Shown here: positions 31,801-43,089 of the stretch, piece by piece
Numbering within the stretch: the stretch's first letter is position 1
Layout: each line of letters opens with the position of its first letter
DNA from: Notospermus geniculatus
Lineage: Eukaryota; Nemertea; Pilidiophora; Heteronemertea; Lineidae
DNA: 64,000 nucleotides
Assembly (NCBI GenBank): GCA_002633025.1
Contig: NMRB01000288.1
Coordinates: 1 to 64,000, forward strand
Direction: 5' to 3'
Translations under genes and position numbers: made by a program
The notes under the pieces: model-generated
Databases searched by the model: none
The model's input: the letters and a program-made list of their open reading frames with translations, nothing else
Told to the model about the DNA's origin: nothing

Positions 31801-33170
31801 TCCCCTAGGATGCGATGGACGCGAATGACAATCAAAGCGAATCCTATACAAATAAAAGCAGAAACTTACGATTAATGTGCCTACTTATTGACTTAGCACG
31901 ACATTTTTGTAACATATTGCTTGCTTTCCTCAAATGTGTCAATCAAATGTAAACAAAGACATGCCGAGAGTTGGCAGACGTCAAGTGGGAGAATCAGGAA
32001 GCATGGTGTCAAAGATGGGGGTAATACTAATATTTAGTGACTAAAGAAACCTAAAAATGGCTTGGCGTGTTTGAATTACATAAGAATGGTGTGATTTTCG
32101 ACTGAATGTGTTAAAATTACAGTTTTTTAGAAGCGTTGGAAAAGTAGTGTTTCAGAAATTAGACTCTTACAGTGCGGTTTTATGTGCATAAATGTACTGT
32201 AAGCTTTGTTACTGCAGTAGTTGTTGGCATATTGGTTTTTACCCCGGTAGCCATTTTTTGCCCAGTATTCACTTTTCAACTTGCGAACTTTTGAACGCGG
32301 CTTAATATGTCGTGATCTAATCGACACAAATTTCTGATTGGCCATGCAGAGAGTCAGTTGCAAAGTAATTCACCGTGGCGTGTACTATCTTCAAAACTTG
32401 CTGGCCGTGCACTTGTCAGGAGAAGGCCTAAAGATTCATTGCTGGTAACGTTGCAATTGTAAAAGAGAAGGACCTGAGTGTATAGATCACAGCGATAGGT
32501 AACCAGTTCGCCAATTTCGTGAGACAAAGCGTGGACATCTCACTCTCCCAAATAATGAGGTCATGTTCGGAACCAACACCGACAGATTGCGTCCTCGCCA
32601 GGGAGTCCACAATCACCAGATTCTCACAATAACACCTCCGAAGACAATTAAATTAAGGACAACTTTTCTGACCCGATGCCTCTTAAAGTGGACCGATTAG
32701 TCCTAAATTTATCTAACCTGCTGTGGGCGGTTGACATCGTTTCAGATAAGCCGTCCGCCCCGCTGTGAGCATGTGGTCCCATCAGAGCGGGGCATCACAG
32801 AGACACGGCGACACGTGTGAGGCTGGACTCCTACGGTGGACGTGGAATCGGTGACTTAACTGGACGCCATGTTCCCGGAACGCCGCGAAGCGGCCAATCT
32901 GCGAAGCAATCTGACGTCAAAAGCGGAACGCTGCTGTGATATGGCTATGTAAATAATTTTTCGAGAATGACTAAAAATGGGCTGTGCTTCGCGACTAAGG
33001 CGCATTTGAGGCTGGAACGCATGGGGAACGATGAAGACCGTAAAGACTGAAGTTTGAGACGTGGAATTGAGTAAGCAGAGCGTGAAATTATTATTTGCGG
33101 GCCTAATTTAGGTTTGGTGTATACGTCACACAACGCCGCCGACTTGCGCGCCGCCGCCTGGTTACCCAGC
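31801..33170. other. No gene seen
   Basis: 32370-32640 and 32660-33170 show no recognised coding or RNA features. 32880-33170 is CpG-richer than its surroundings but lacks a supported ORF. Confidence 0.4.
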
Positions 33171-33176
33171 CTCGTC

Positions 33177-33300
33177 CCAGGTGTAGTCACAAATTCAAAT
33201 TCAAATTTCACAGGAGTTCGTCTTCAACACTGAGACACTCGTCCCCAGGTGTAGTCACAGGAGTTCGTCTTCAACACTGAGACACCCTCGACCCTGAGAC
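33177..33300 (+). repeat. Imperfect 68-bp tandem duplication
   Basis: ccaggtgtagtcac occurs at about 33178 and 33246, each followed by caggagttcgtcttcaacac. The first copy carries an extra A/T-rich iteration (aaattcaaattcaaattt). Confidence 0.75.
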
Positions 33301-33347
33301 ACCCTTTAGTATGTATGCATCCCCTCTGTACTATAATATACAGTCTG

Positions 33348-33394
33348 TACACCCGAACCATGGAGAGGTACACCCCTCCATGGTTCGGGTGTCC
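33348..33394. repeat. Short perfect hairpin
   Basis: acacccgaaccatggag and its exact complement are separated by a 12-nt loop. No flanking duplication was detected. Confidence 0.7.
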
Positions 33395-33569
33395 ATCGTT
33401 CATGTCATTATTGTATATACCAAGCCACTGTTCTGTTGTCGACGTTACAATTAGGCCTAGGCCTAATCCACATATTGGCCTGCCTAGGCATACTCATTTG
33501 GTACATGACATGTATCTCAAGCCGCCCGGCGGCTGAACCAACAATGACTGGTTCCGATTCCTCTGGATA

Positions 33570-33627
33570 ATCCGTTGTTTTCAGTCCATCACAACTCATG
33601 AGTTGTGATGGACTGAAAACAACGGAT
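33570..33627. repeat. Perfect 58-bp palindrome without spacer
   Basis: The 29-bp arm from atccgttgttttcagtcc to acaactca is followed directly by its exact complement, centred between 33598 and 33599. Perfect spacer-free palindromes of this length are usually young or foldback-derived. Confidence 0.85.
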
Positions 33628-34176
33628 CATGAACTGGGCCTAGGCTACGCTTCGGTTTTCCCTATACAAATGTACATGTAGGCCTATCCTTCGAATTCGC
33701 GACGCAGGTGGTACCCTGTCCAACCCAAACATAGCCAGTGGTAGCAACTAGGCTGCACTGATACCAATCGAAGCCTTAGATGACGCAAGTGCAGATGGTG
33801 AGCCACAAAATGGCCGCCTTCTTTTTCATCACTTGAGAAGTTGTACGCGCTGTAATACGATACTAACCTATCACCAAGATGCCCGATACTTCAACTCACT
33901 CTTTCATGTCTAGCAAGAGTCCCTTACTAAGATCATTCAAATAATGTAGGCAGATTCGAACAGTCTTGTCGAGCAGTGCTGGTCAGGAGGTACACTCGCG
34001 TATGATCAACTTCGCCACCATGAAGGGTGTACATCGATCGTGTGTGTCAAGCTATGAACAAGGTCACTATGCTCCTACCTAAAACCTTCACTGAGATTCA
34101 GTTGTACACTTGACAACGACCAAGGAACACTGGCAGAAACGTCGTGTTAAATAAATCTAGAAAGAATACGGTAATC

Positions 34177-34207
34177 CTTGGAGGAATTATACTGACAATT
34201 CCTCCAC
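34177..34207. mobile_element. CTTGGAGG micro-hairpin, internally deleted copy
   Basis: CTTGGAGGAATTATACTGA followed by caattcctccac: a hairpin whose right arm is shortened. ggtaatc lies immediately to the left (34170-34176) and again to the right (34212-34218), offset by a few bases, which fits a 7-bp target duplication. Confidence 0.65.
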
Positions 34208-34247
34208 TACCGGTAATCAAAAAGTTGAGAATATGAAATAGAAATCT

Positions 34248-34401
34248 GGGGCCGGTTGCACAAAATCAGACTAGGCGTAGTATCATTCTATCTCCTAGTT
34301 GGCTTCTAACTTTGTATACAAACGCGTACAAAGTTAGGAGCCAACTAGCAGATAGAATGATACATGTACTACACCTAGTATGCTTTTGTGCAACCGGGCC
34401 C
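34248..34401. mobile_element. Palindromic MITE, GGGGCCGGTTGCACAAAA ends, copy 1
   Basis: 154-bp foldback with arms through 'ctaggcgtagtatcattctatctcctagttggc'-type sequence, shared with 50175-50322 at high identity. No coding capacity and no clear target duplication. Confidence 0.8.
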
Positions 34402-34424
34402 GGGTTTCTAAGGTGACCGATATA

Positions 34425-35014
34425 CAATGTTTGGAGACAAGGAAAAACTTCTAAGAAATTTTACCCAAAAGTTGGATTAGTTATTCGAAACCTTTTTAAA
34501 AATGCCATTCAAGCAGATATCAAGGTCCCGACACCTTTGCAAAAAATTGTCTCGTCTGAACACTGGATTCTTTTGCATTTTAGAGTTCCTCCATGTGGCC
34601 TTGGCATTGACGACAAAACCACCGTTATAATACCGAACAATTGCGGGCTGGAAGATATGTAAATAAATTATGAACCAAATCAGGTACCGGGACTTCGATA
34701 ATTCACCGATGTCACCTAATTGATAGATTCTTTGTTCGGGATCCAGGTAGAACTTACCAAATATCACTCTTCAATATCACTTCAATATCATAACACAAAG
34801 CAATTGTGTTGTTATCGTCAAAACATAGAAAACCAGGCCAATATAAACCTGGAGGAAAAAGAAAGAGTTGCGTTTAGGTTATATAGAAAAGTTTAAAAAT
34901 TATTGAAGTTTTAAATCTTTTTTGTTTTGTTTTACTAATTGCTGCAAATTAGTCTAGGCCTAACATTTTACGTTTTTTGGGGTAAAATTGTTTTTCCGTT
35001 GTCTCCAAACATTG
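34425..35014. mobile_element. 590-bp TIR element with an internal ORF
   Basis: Ends caatgtttggagacaa(c)ggaaaaac and complement, with inner match 'aattttaccc.aaaa'. A 96-codon minus ORF (34477-34767) lies inside; its translation (for example YLDPEQRIYQLGDIG, NAKATWRNSKMQKN) is not low complexity but matches nothing I recognise and shows no transposase motif. The ORF may be a remnant or chance. Confidence 0.55.
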
Positions 35015-35249
35015 GTTGATAATATTCATAAAAGCCAGCAGATGCTTTTACTTCAAGTTTTGCTGTACATTCACATTGGACCTCGCTGTGCAAATCTTAA
35101 GTAAAAGCAGTTGCTAACCTTTATGAATACCAGCCATTGTATGTTATGTTTTTTGTCGCAAAGATGGCAGCCAGTGCCGAAATCTTCTAGCTCTAGCGGT
35201 GGCTTCTGGAACCAAAGTGACTGGGGCACCTCGTGCATACAGTGGCGCC

Positions 35250-35459
35250 TTAAAGGAGCACGGTATTGCCACTTTTTCTCGACAGCCGGCGCCACTGTGC
35301 CACTCGCCAACGCAGGGAGCAACGACGTATTGGCGAGTTGATCCGATTTCCTTCGTACATTTTGTAATGCATTTTTGTAGTTCGTATTACTACCGCTAGG
35401 TGGCTCCCTCTACGTCGGCAGTCAAATAGCGCATTTGAGATCCAACCGTGCTCCTTTAA
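35250..35459. mobile_element. TTAA-flanked MITE, AGGAGCACGGT ends, copy 1
   Basis: 210 bp with TTAA at both ends, left ttaaaggagcacggtattgc and right ccgtgctcctttaa. It matches 36639-36847 closely (ccactttttctcgacagccg, taccgctaggtggct). Non-coding. Confidence 0.8.
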
Positions 35460-35773
35460 CTCTGGTTATTTTCTGATTGCAACTACCACTCAGTTATAAT
35501 TGTCTATCGATGTTCGTACCGCCTCATCACAAAGTCCAGCTGCTTCTTTCCCACTGCACAACGCACCAAAGGGGTCAGAAACCCCTGGGTCAATATTTTA
35601 TCGTGCCCTTATTCCGTGCTCTCAATCAAAACCGATCGCGCAGCAGCTGTGGTGGTCGGTCTGTGAATTCAGTGCTGGGTAAATGAAGTCATATTACAGG
35701 TTAATCAGGGGCTATTCATCTCATCAGGGCTAGTAATCAGGGAGCACTGAATTTGAATACAAATACGAATTTA

Positions 35774-36129
35774 AGGGGCTTACAGGACGACATTGCGTCT
35801 TGAAGCAACTAGCGGTAACTAGCTTTCCAGCGATGGAAACAACTCTGAGTGACTGATCAGTTGCCGATTTTGTCGTCCTGAGCGTCTCCGAGCAACTGCC
35901 GGATCCGCTAGCCGCGTATTGCCTATGTTCTACTTGTCAGCGACTAGTTGTTGGAATGGACCGAGGGCATGGAAGACGCGCTGTCGACATGAGCGTGCTG
36001 TTCGAGGTAACTGCCAGTTGCTCCGAGTTCCTCTCAATCGCTGAAATGTCGACCTGCGCGTGGTGGTTTTTTGATCTGCGACGGGTCCGTCGAGTTGCTT
36101 CAAGACCCAATGTCGACCTGTAAGCCCCT
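35774..36129. mobile_element. TTA-flanked TIR element, AGGGGCTTACAGG ends
   Basis: 356 bp. Inverted ends aggggcttacagg.cgacat..gtcttgaagcaact and complement, with TTA on both sides (35771-35773, 36130-36132). A 3-bp TTA duplication is the habit of PIF/Harbinger elements; no transposase gene is present. Confidence 0.75.
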
Positions 36130-36501
36130 TTATGTCATTTTTTCATGCTGGTTGAGAGTGGCCGACAAAATTGGTTTTCGCAGTTAAGGAGTTCAGGGCA
36201 GTATTTGTCCGACGGATGCCCTTTATTGCGAAAGGGCATCCGCTTCGCATGGTCTGTCACTTTATTCAGAAGTGTCAGACGACACTCCGATAAACAAAAA
36301 CCTACATGTCTATTAGGGCCTATTCGTTTACGTACACAACTTTATGAAGGAGTACTTAGTATGTAAAAAGTAAAAAAATATTTACAAGTTTTGGAACTTG
36401 TAAAAGTTTTGAAACTCTCACAAACCAAGAATTAAAAAAAGGCCGGGTTACATTGAAGTTGTTGAACTCGGTTAAAAGTGGACTCGCGAGACTGCTTCTT
36501 T

Positions 36502-36581
36502 AAGATGTAACACTTTTGATCAACGAAAGTGTTTGGTAAAGGGTTATCAAACACTTTCGTTGATCAAAAGTGTTACATCTT
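36502..36581. repeat. Perfect hairpin, 34-bp arms, 12-nt loop
   Basis: Arm aagatgtaacacttttgatc... and its exact complement. Decayed one-arm relatives occur at about 1430-1490 and 39885-39950, so it is a member of an old foldback family that is intact here. Confidence 0.8.
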
Positions 36582-36638
36582 CATACAACATCCAGGTTTT
36601 TCGAGGAACGTTATAGCTCGTACGGCGAGATAGCCTCT

Positions 36639-36847
36639 TTAAAGGACCACGGTATTGCCACTTTTTCTCGACAGCCGGCGCCACTGCGCCACTCTCCAAC
36701 CCAGGGACTGACTACATTGTCGGCGAATTGACCCCAGTACGTACATTTTGTAATGTATTTCTGTAGTTCTTCTTACTGCCGCTAGGTGGCTCTCTCTACG
36801 TCGGCAGTCAAATAACGCATTTGAGATCCAATACCGTGCTCCTTTAA
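36639..36847. mobile_element. TTAA-flanked MITE, AGGAGCACGGT ends, copy 2
   Basis: 209 bp, TTAA at both ends. Left end aaaggaccacggtattgcc and right end accgtgctccttt are complementary. Second copy of the 35250 element, 1.4 kb away. Confidence 0.8.
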
Positions 36848-37177
36848 TTTCGTTCTTATCATTCCTGGGGCACCTTTCAAAGTCACAAAGAGAAACTGAT
36901 GACAGAAATCTTTACCCTCTGCTCGCGAGGGTCGACCTACCCTCGGGCCAGACCCTGAGAGATGTCACAGCAGGCAGGCAAATCACACCACAAACCACAA
37001 TAACACGGCAATTAATTATTCCCCTGCCTTATCGCACTCTGATCCAAGGTTAAAAGATAGAACCCCGTTAGAATTAATAACTTATCTATAAACGTCAACT
37101 GTGGAGTTTACCAAGCGACAGCCTGGGGGTAAGTACAGTATATTCTATGCATTGCTAATCTATACTGCTGGAAGTCG
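36848..37177. other. No gene seen
   Basis: Unique-looking DNA between two repeats, without recognised features. Confidence 0.4.
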
Positions 37178-37432
37178 GCTCAATAAAGTCACACTTAGAA
37201 GCTTTGGTGTTTTGCCTCGAAATTCGGCATGGTAAGAGGATACCATATCCTGATGCAACGGGCGGTTTAATTTGCGAAGAGGACTTTGTTGTGTGGTAGC
37301 AATTTTACTTTTTAAGGGTGTTGTTCGATTGCTTTCTAAATTCTCCCTACCGCACAACGTGTTGCACCAATTCCAGCTGTGCCGTGCATTTCAACCTCGG
37401 CCAAAATCAGAATCGCGGACTACCACGGGTTT
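37178..37432 (-). repeat. Dispersed 260-bp repeat, copy 2
   Basis: Inverse copy of 31543-31800 and 60551-60814, sharing ggctcaataaagtcacac, attcggcatggtaag and the closing cacgggttttt. Frames are not conserved among copies. Confidence 0.7.
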
Positions 37433-37616
37433 TTGTGCCCCTAAATAGTGCTTTATGAAGAGGGACAAGACCTATCGAAGGGGTAAACTCTATGATGATC
37501 TATTTTTCCAGTGTCTATTTTTCCGATGACTTTTTTCCAGTGTCTATTTTTCCGGTGACTTCTTTCCAGCATCTTTTTACTTGGATTCTGCTTAGGGGCA
37601 TTTAGCTGCTGTATTA

Positions 37617-37985
37617 GGGCAAGCAAAAAAAATCTTTAGTTTATCGTCCTCCGCCCGCGCCAATTTTCAGCGCCCTTCAAAATTTCTTTTTATTTTTTAT
37701 CAGTGTGAATTTCGCGCCGAGCCGCGTATCACAGCGCCGCCAAGCGGTAGATCTGTAAACAACAGTTTCTAAAGCATGCTCTTCATGCATTTTCAGCGTT
37801 TTCAATAACCATTTACAAAATGTAAGTGGACTGTGAACCTTTTGGTGACATAACATGTTCAGGAGGAGCTGATTTTGTAATATCTTCGTACCAAAGTAAA
37901 ATAAAAAATAAAAATAAAAAGTGCCCCCTTGCCTACTTTCAAGAACCACTCGGACGATAAACTGAAAATTTTTTTTTGCTTGTCC
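37617..37985. mobile_element. TTA-flanked TIR element, GGGCAAGCAAAAAAAA ends
   Basis: 369 bp with inverted ends gggcaagcaaaaaaaatc, tttagtttatcgtcc and complement, and TTA on both sides (37614-37616, 37986-37988). PIF/Harbinger-like by target duplication. The internal ORF 37677-37949 is low complexity at its start and not recognisable. Confidence 0.75.
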
Positions 37986-38829
37986 TTACTGATTTTTGTT
38001 TTCAAGTAGGCCAACAGACTGGCTAAGTAGCCTCCTAGCTGGGCAGTACATGGGACGACTTATAGTAATGATTTTTTGGTACTCAAGTAGGCCTAGAGAC
38101 TGGGGTAAGAAAGATTTGGGTCATTTTGGATTTGGATCATTTCGGATTTGGAGCTGTTCGTTTTGACCATGGAGGTGTTATTAAATTTCCATGGTTGTGA
38201 CAGGCCAAGGTGTTCAATTACAAACAAAATTCTAAATAATTTCAGAATCATACTAATTGCAGGACGCTGAAAGCTTAGCAACTGGACAAAATCCGAAGAT
38301 AACAGAAACCCCTTTTGAAGGAGTCGTGAGAAAACCCTCAAAAAGGTGCAAAAATACACGCACCTTATCTAAACACGGTTTTAGAATGCTTTTTTGGAAA
38401 AATGACCACAATATGCTTCCTTTGTTAAAACTGTGGTAATTTAAACACCTTTCCGAAACAATACAAGCTATGCAAACACTAATTTGTAAAGACGACTTGT
38501 ACACCGGATGTTTTCTGATTCTGAATCCAGCAGGGAAATCATCCAGAACGACTTTTCGACATGGAAAACAAAGATGGCGGATGGCAACAAGATAAATATG
38601 TTCATTAAAGGTCTGTTTCCACATTGCTGAGGAAATTGGTGTATTTTTTAGTCACGAAGGAAATGTGGAACCCCTTGTACAATAGACATACTTCTACTCT
38701 GTTGCCAAGATAGGCAACTGTGGGATGATTTTTACCCTATATGTGATACATGAACAACCCAACAAACTGGTGTTGTTGAATTTTGAAGAAGACTTGGCGT
38801 TATATTTTGAAGAATTTCATATACTACAT
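37986..38829. other. No gene assigned
   Basis: A 123-codon minus ORF (38253-38624, starting MWKQTFNEHIYLVA) overlaps a 60-codon plus ORF. The minus translation has balanced composition but no family I recognise. Start context and splice sites give no support. Confidence 0.3.
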
Positions 38830-38968
38830 GTATATTGCTAGACTTTTCCGTCAGGGCCGAAGCCATGGCATTATTGGCCCTGGTAAGACGGAAGAGGCCA
38901 TCTCAAGCTACTCATGTTCCTCACTTGGATGGGGTTTTTTACTTGCTCTTGCAAAGGCACAAGGTGCA
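38830..38968 (-). mobile_element. SINE tail copy (ggcttcggccctga family), inverse
   Basis: Complement of 42360-42545: caagtaaaa..ccccatccaagtgagga, gcttgagatggcc and atggcttcggccctga. It lacks the 29-31 bp hairpin found in 42456-42486, so it acts as an empty site for that insertion. Confidence 0.75.
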
Positions 38969-38971
38969 AGG

Positions 38972-39178
38972 CACCGAAAGCGCAAAGCCCAAACGGGGGT
39001 ATGGGGCCCCTCCCCCAGAAAAAATTGACAATTTAAGTGCTTTTAGATGCATTTTCCAGGCATCTGCATGAGAGCAAAATACTCGAATTTTTATGTGATC
39101 GAATTTTTCTTGCTAAAAAATCATTGCTTCGCCAAAAATAGGGGGCGTACGCCCCCACGCCCCCTGGATCCGACCCTG
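38972..39178 (-). mobile_element. Partial GGATCC-type element
   Basis: Inverse copy of the interior and one end of 16914-17169 (cagggtcggatccaggggg on minus; agcaagaaaaatt, cacataaaaattcgagtattttgctctca). The other end is not recognised; it may be cut by the adjoining SINE. Confidence 0.65.
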
Positions 39179-40189
39179 TTACATGCAGCAAGATGATCAC
39201 ACTGGCGAGGTGACAAGTTAAAGCTAGACCGAAGGCAGAAAAATTAATGGTCAAGTCCAAGAAATGGAGCTTTACATGGATGTTTGTGCCGTAGAGGATA
39301 AAGAGTAAAGTATACGAAATCCAAAACTAGAAAAACCCATTGGCATCCTTTCTCTACAAAAGCCATTCAGAGACGATTCCTGTCTTGAGTCGTATTTACA
39401 CAACCCGACACAAGAAAAATATCCCCGGGATTATGATCATGATTTGTTATCAATGGGCCCTGAGGGGGTAGGGTCTGGGGTCGGATTGCACTGAAAGTAT
39501 TCGGACCCTAGAGACATGCGGGGCTTCGTGTTTGCAGACTCGAAGACAAAGAAAGTTGACTTGGACTTTTGAAAATGTTTGGACAATGTTATGACTTTGT
39601 CAGCTGTCGCCTGCCCCTATTTACAGTGTAGGCCTATGTACATGCCTTATGAAGAAAACCCTGATTGGTTTTTGTATACCACTTGATGCTAAGTTCACCC
39701 TTTCGACTCGCCGACCCTTTTTCCCTATACTGATTTAATAGTTAAGTTGGCAGACCCTCTTAGTTCGCACAGCAAATGACTAACGTTGTGGGACTTTCAA
39801 AATATATAAATCGTTTTTTACTTTTTTTCATAAGCTTATTAAAAGTTGTATATGCACAGGAATAGGTCCGATTTAATGGGATGTTGATTATCAAACATTT
39901 TCTTTGATCATAAGTTTTATTAAGTTTTAAGTTATTAGTCATAAGTTTTATCTTTATTAACAACCAGGTTTTTGAGGGGCGCTGAAACTTAGACTTGTCT
40001 CGCCATTTCCCACAGTCTGGGATTGGCCCTTTGTAGCCCCCGCCAGGATGCCAATGTTATTCTCCTGGCGCCCTCGTTTCCTGAAGTCTAAAAGGGTAGG
40101 AAAAGGGTGAAGGGGTACAATCTTCACGTCAGGTAAATATAGGTCCTCATATGTTCGGGCTATTTGACCCTCTTTATTTTAATGGGGTA
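39179..40189. other. No gene seen; old dispersed repeat at 39805-39975
   Basis: 39805-39975 matches 1340-1500 (cttattaaaagttgtatatg, gggatgttgattatcaaa). The remainder has no supported features. Confidence 0.45.
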
Positions 40190-40629
40190 NNNNNNNNNNN
40201 NNNNNNNNNNNNNNNNNNNNNNNNNNNNNNNNNNNNNNNNNNNNNNNNNNNNNNNNNNNNNNNNNNNNNNNNNNNNNNNNNNNNNNNNNNNNNNNNNNNN
40301 NNNNNNNNNNNNNNNNNNNNNNNNNNNNNNNNNNNNNNNNNNNNNNNNNNNNNNNNNNNNNNNNNNNNNNNNNNNNNNNNNNNNNNNNNNNNNNNNNNNN
40401 NNNNNNNNNNNNNNNNNNNNNNNNNNNNNNNNNNNNNNNNNNNNNNNNNNNNNNNNNNNNNNNNNNNNNNNNNNNNNNNNNNNNNNNNNNNNNNNNNNNN
40501 NNNNNNNNNNNNNNNNNNNNNNNNNNNNNNNNNNNNNNNNNNNNNNNNNNNNNNNNNNNNNNNNNNNNNNNNNNNNNNNNNNNNNNNNNNNNNNNNNNNN
40601 NNNNNNNNNNNNNNNNNNNNNNNNNNNNN
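40190..40629. other. Assembly gap (440 N)
   Basis: Unresolved bases. The first bases after the gap (ggccccctctggatccgtgcctg) look like the right end of a GGATCC-type element, so the gap may hold the rest of one. ORFs spanning the gap are artefacts. Confidence 0.95.
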
Positions 40630-40714
40630 GTACGTCCTTTCCGGCCCCCTCTGGATCCGTGCCTGGGGCTAACTTTTGGATTGGTAGGTAGGGGTAGGTG
40701 AAAATATATCCTGA

Positions 40715-40860
40715 GTAGAACCTCCTTTAACGGACACCTTGTCAGGAGGACACCTCTCTATTAAGGACGGTGAAGTTCAGTCCCAAATTCATCATTTCTA
40801 TTCATTTCAACCTCTGTAATCAGGACACCTTTCAATTAAAGGGGAACTGACCACTTTGCC
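40715..40860 (+). repeat. Dispersed repeat (gacacctctctattaaggac), copy 1
   Basis: Shares 'gacacctctc', 'cctctgtaatcag' and 'aaaggtg/gacacctttc' with the complement of 53665-53810. About 140 bp. Confidence 0.5.
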
Positions 40861-42240
40861 AGCCAAACTGGGCTACCTACACCTCAAAATGCCTTATGAT
40901 ATCACTTCAGGACTCACAATAGTTTGATTCGAAAATCTCCACCCATTTCCGAAATAAACACCAAAATGTAATTTTCGAATTCAAATTTCCCTCTCAATTA
41001 GTGATGTCATTCAATCAGAGAACCATTACAATATAGTGACCATTGCAAAATATGCTATATCTGTATCTAAGACAGCTGGACAGAATATATTTCTAATGTC
41101 AACCACGTTGCCGTGATTGAGAATCAATAAGTCAGCCATGTGGGGATCTTTACACCTGAAATTCAGGTGAAAATTCAGAAATAATTGAAAATACCATATT
41201 TTCAGTCCCAGATGTGTCCTTATAGAGAGGGTCCACGTGCAGTTTAAATACCCAGGACGACATTACCCTTTCGGTTGCAAGCAGTGCCCCTGTGAGGGTG
41301 ACAAAGACCCCCTGTCAGTCAAGCAGTGGGAGGGACCTAAACCCATCTGCATAATAGCCTTACAATCAGCCAGAGAAAGGGACCAATTATCGACCAGCAA
41401 GGGTCAGCTGACTCAGGGGTTTATGGACAGCGTGAACTAATGGGATCAGAGTTGGGAAAGGGCCCAAAGGGTCGAAACGTTGGAATTGGGAAAGTGTTGT
41501 TCGAATGCATGCGTTTATAGGATAGATTTGAGTGCGATAGGAATTTAACAAACTGTACATTGGATTACACTCTTTGATATTTTTGGAATATTTCGATATT
41601 TTTTTTGGATTCTGTTCTGATATCGTTTCTTTTGGAATGTCATTGGGAGAAGGTAGGTCCTGTGTACATTAATCGTCAATTTCTTTTTGCTGTTACTTGA
41701 TAAAGCTGGTGTGCCTTATGGTGGCAAAAAGACTCTGAAAGATGCATGTCTGTGAACTAAAACCTACGTGCTGCCGAAATCATGGCTTTGATTTTTGAAC
41801 CATGTCATGGGCATTAGAACGCGCTAACCTCATGAAACTCCCAGCTCCAGTAAGTTTTTTGGGCAGTTTTTTTACCGTAGCCATGGAAGTATAGCCGTAC
41901 CACACCCGGATACCACACATTCTTACTCGATTTTTATCTCTCACACGGCTTTCGCTCCCTCAGATGATCTTACAGAGATTTTTTGGTTTTCCGTATGTTT
42001 GCTACTAGCTAATATGAGTGCATGTCTGGCGAAATGATCTTACAGACAAATTTTCAAATTTGAAACATGCGTTTCTAAATACATACTTTCTAATGGGGCT
42101 ATATTAACACCGCTACCAACTGCACTCCAGCACCTGCCACACCTCATTGTACAATTTTAGTACACCTTTTGGTACGAATAAATTATAAAGTACAATTATT
42201 TTTTGTCATCCTGCTCACTGCATAAGTTAAGAGTCCTAAA
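40861..42240. other. No gene seen; one solo foldback end
   Basis: 41247-41273 (acccaggacgacattaccctttcgg) is a solo end of the 8298/54253 foldback family. 41455-41480 contains gggcccaaagggtcgaaacg. No gene recognised. Confidence 0.45.
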
Positions 42241-42242
42241 TT

Positions 42243-42545
42243 GCCAATAATTGCCAATTGGTTAATATTGCGTCCGCTTAGCAACAGCGGGAGGCCCGGA
42301 TTTGAATCCGGCCAGGACCGTAGACTTTGTGATTAATAATTGTCCGTCGCATGGGAAGCCATGGTGCATGCTTGTAGCTTGTGCCTTTGCAAGGACAAGT
42401 AAAAGACCCCATCCAAGTGAGGAACTAGTGTAGCTTGGGATGGCCTCTTTCGTACCTTGGAGGAATTATACCTGAATTCCTTCAAGTTAGTACTTATAAT
42501 CACGGGCCAGTAATGGCTTCGGCCCTGATGGAAAAATCTATATAC
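42243..42545 (+). mobile_element. tRNA-derived SINE with nested micro-hairpin
   Basis: The head has gtccgcttagcaacagcgg, an anticodon-arm-like hairpin with loop ttagcaa, and box B-like ggatttgaatccgg. The body has cccatccaagtgaggaa and the tail ggcttcggccctga. Body copies occur at 38830-38968 (inverse) and 54205-54545. A CTTGGAGG hairpin is inserted at 42456-42486. Pol III transcription is inferred from the boxes. Confidence 0.75.
42456..42486. mobile_element. CTTGGAGG micro-hairpin inserted in a SINE
   Basis: 31 bp: cttggaggaattatacctg and complement-like aattccttcaag. Flanking heptamers ttcgtac and ttagtac match six of seven. Two other copies of the same SINE in this window (38830, 54205) lack it, giving natural empty sites. 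Confidence 0.7.
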
Positions 42546-43089
42546 ATCATGCTCATGACATACGTTTTGTCCCCAAGGATCGTCCCTTCAAAAAGGTAGT
42601 CACACAACACTGGCATAGGCCTTGTGTAAAGCACAGTGAGTCACGTCACGAAACACGTGCTATAGTATACTATAGTATCGCCCTCTAACTTAAAAATGCC
42701 GAACAACACTTAAGCCCCTTTTCACTTGAACTTGAATGACCCTTTTAAGGGCCCAGGGGTGACATAATCCGCATCCCTTAAGACATAACTCACTTCGGAA
42801 TGTGCTTTTATCTGAATATAAACCAACAAGGGTAGGCGACCATATTTTGTTTCCCATAAATAATTTGTATTTTTTAGCAAGGGTATTTGTGCGGCCCCTG
42901 ATGACGTACAGGAACGGCACAAATCTCCCGCGCACAGCTTTCCCGCCACGGTTGAGTGACCTGTGACTTCACATGTCGCTTATCACAATGAGAAAAGCAA
43001 ACAGTGTGAAAATATAAGCACGTGTTTTGGAGTATTTGGCGTTTTCTGCGCTCTATGAATAAAAAATATTGTAACCTTCCCCCCGCCAT
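42546..43089. other. No gene seen
   Basis: Contains ctatagtatactatagtat (42660-42678). ORFs on minus at 42690-42949 overlap in different frames and show no motif. Confidence 0.45.

Noticed and set aside
38253-38624. 123-codon minus ORF as a gene
   Set aside because: No motif, no splice or start support and an overlapping plus ORF; length alone is not convincing in this composition.
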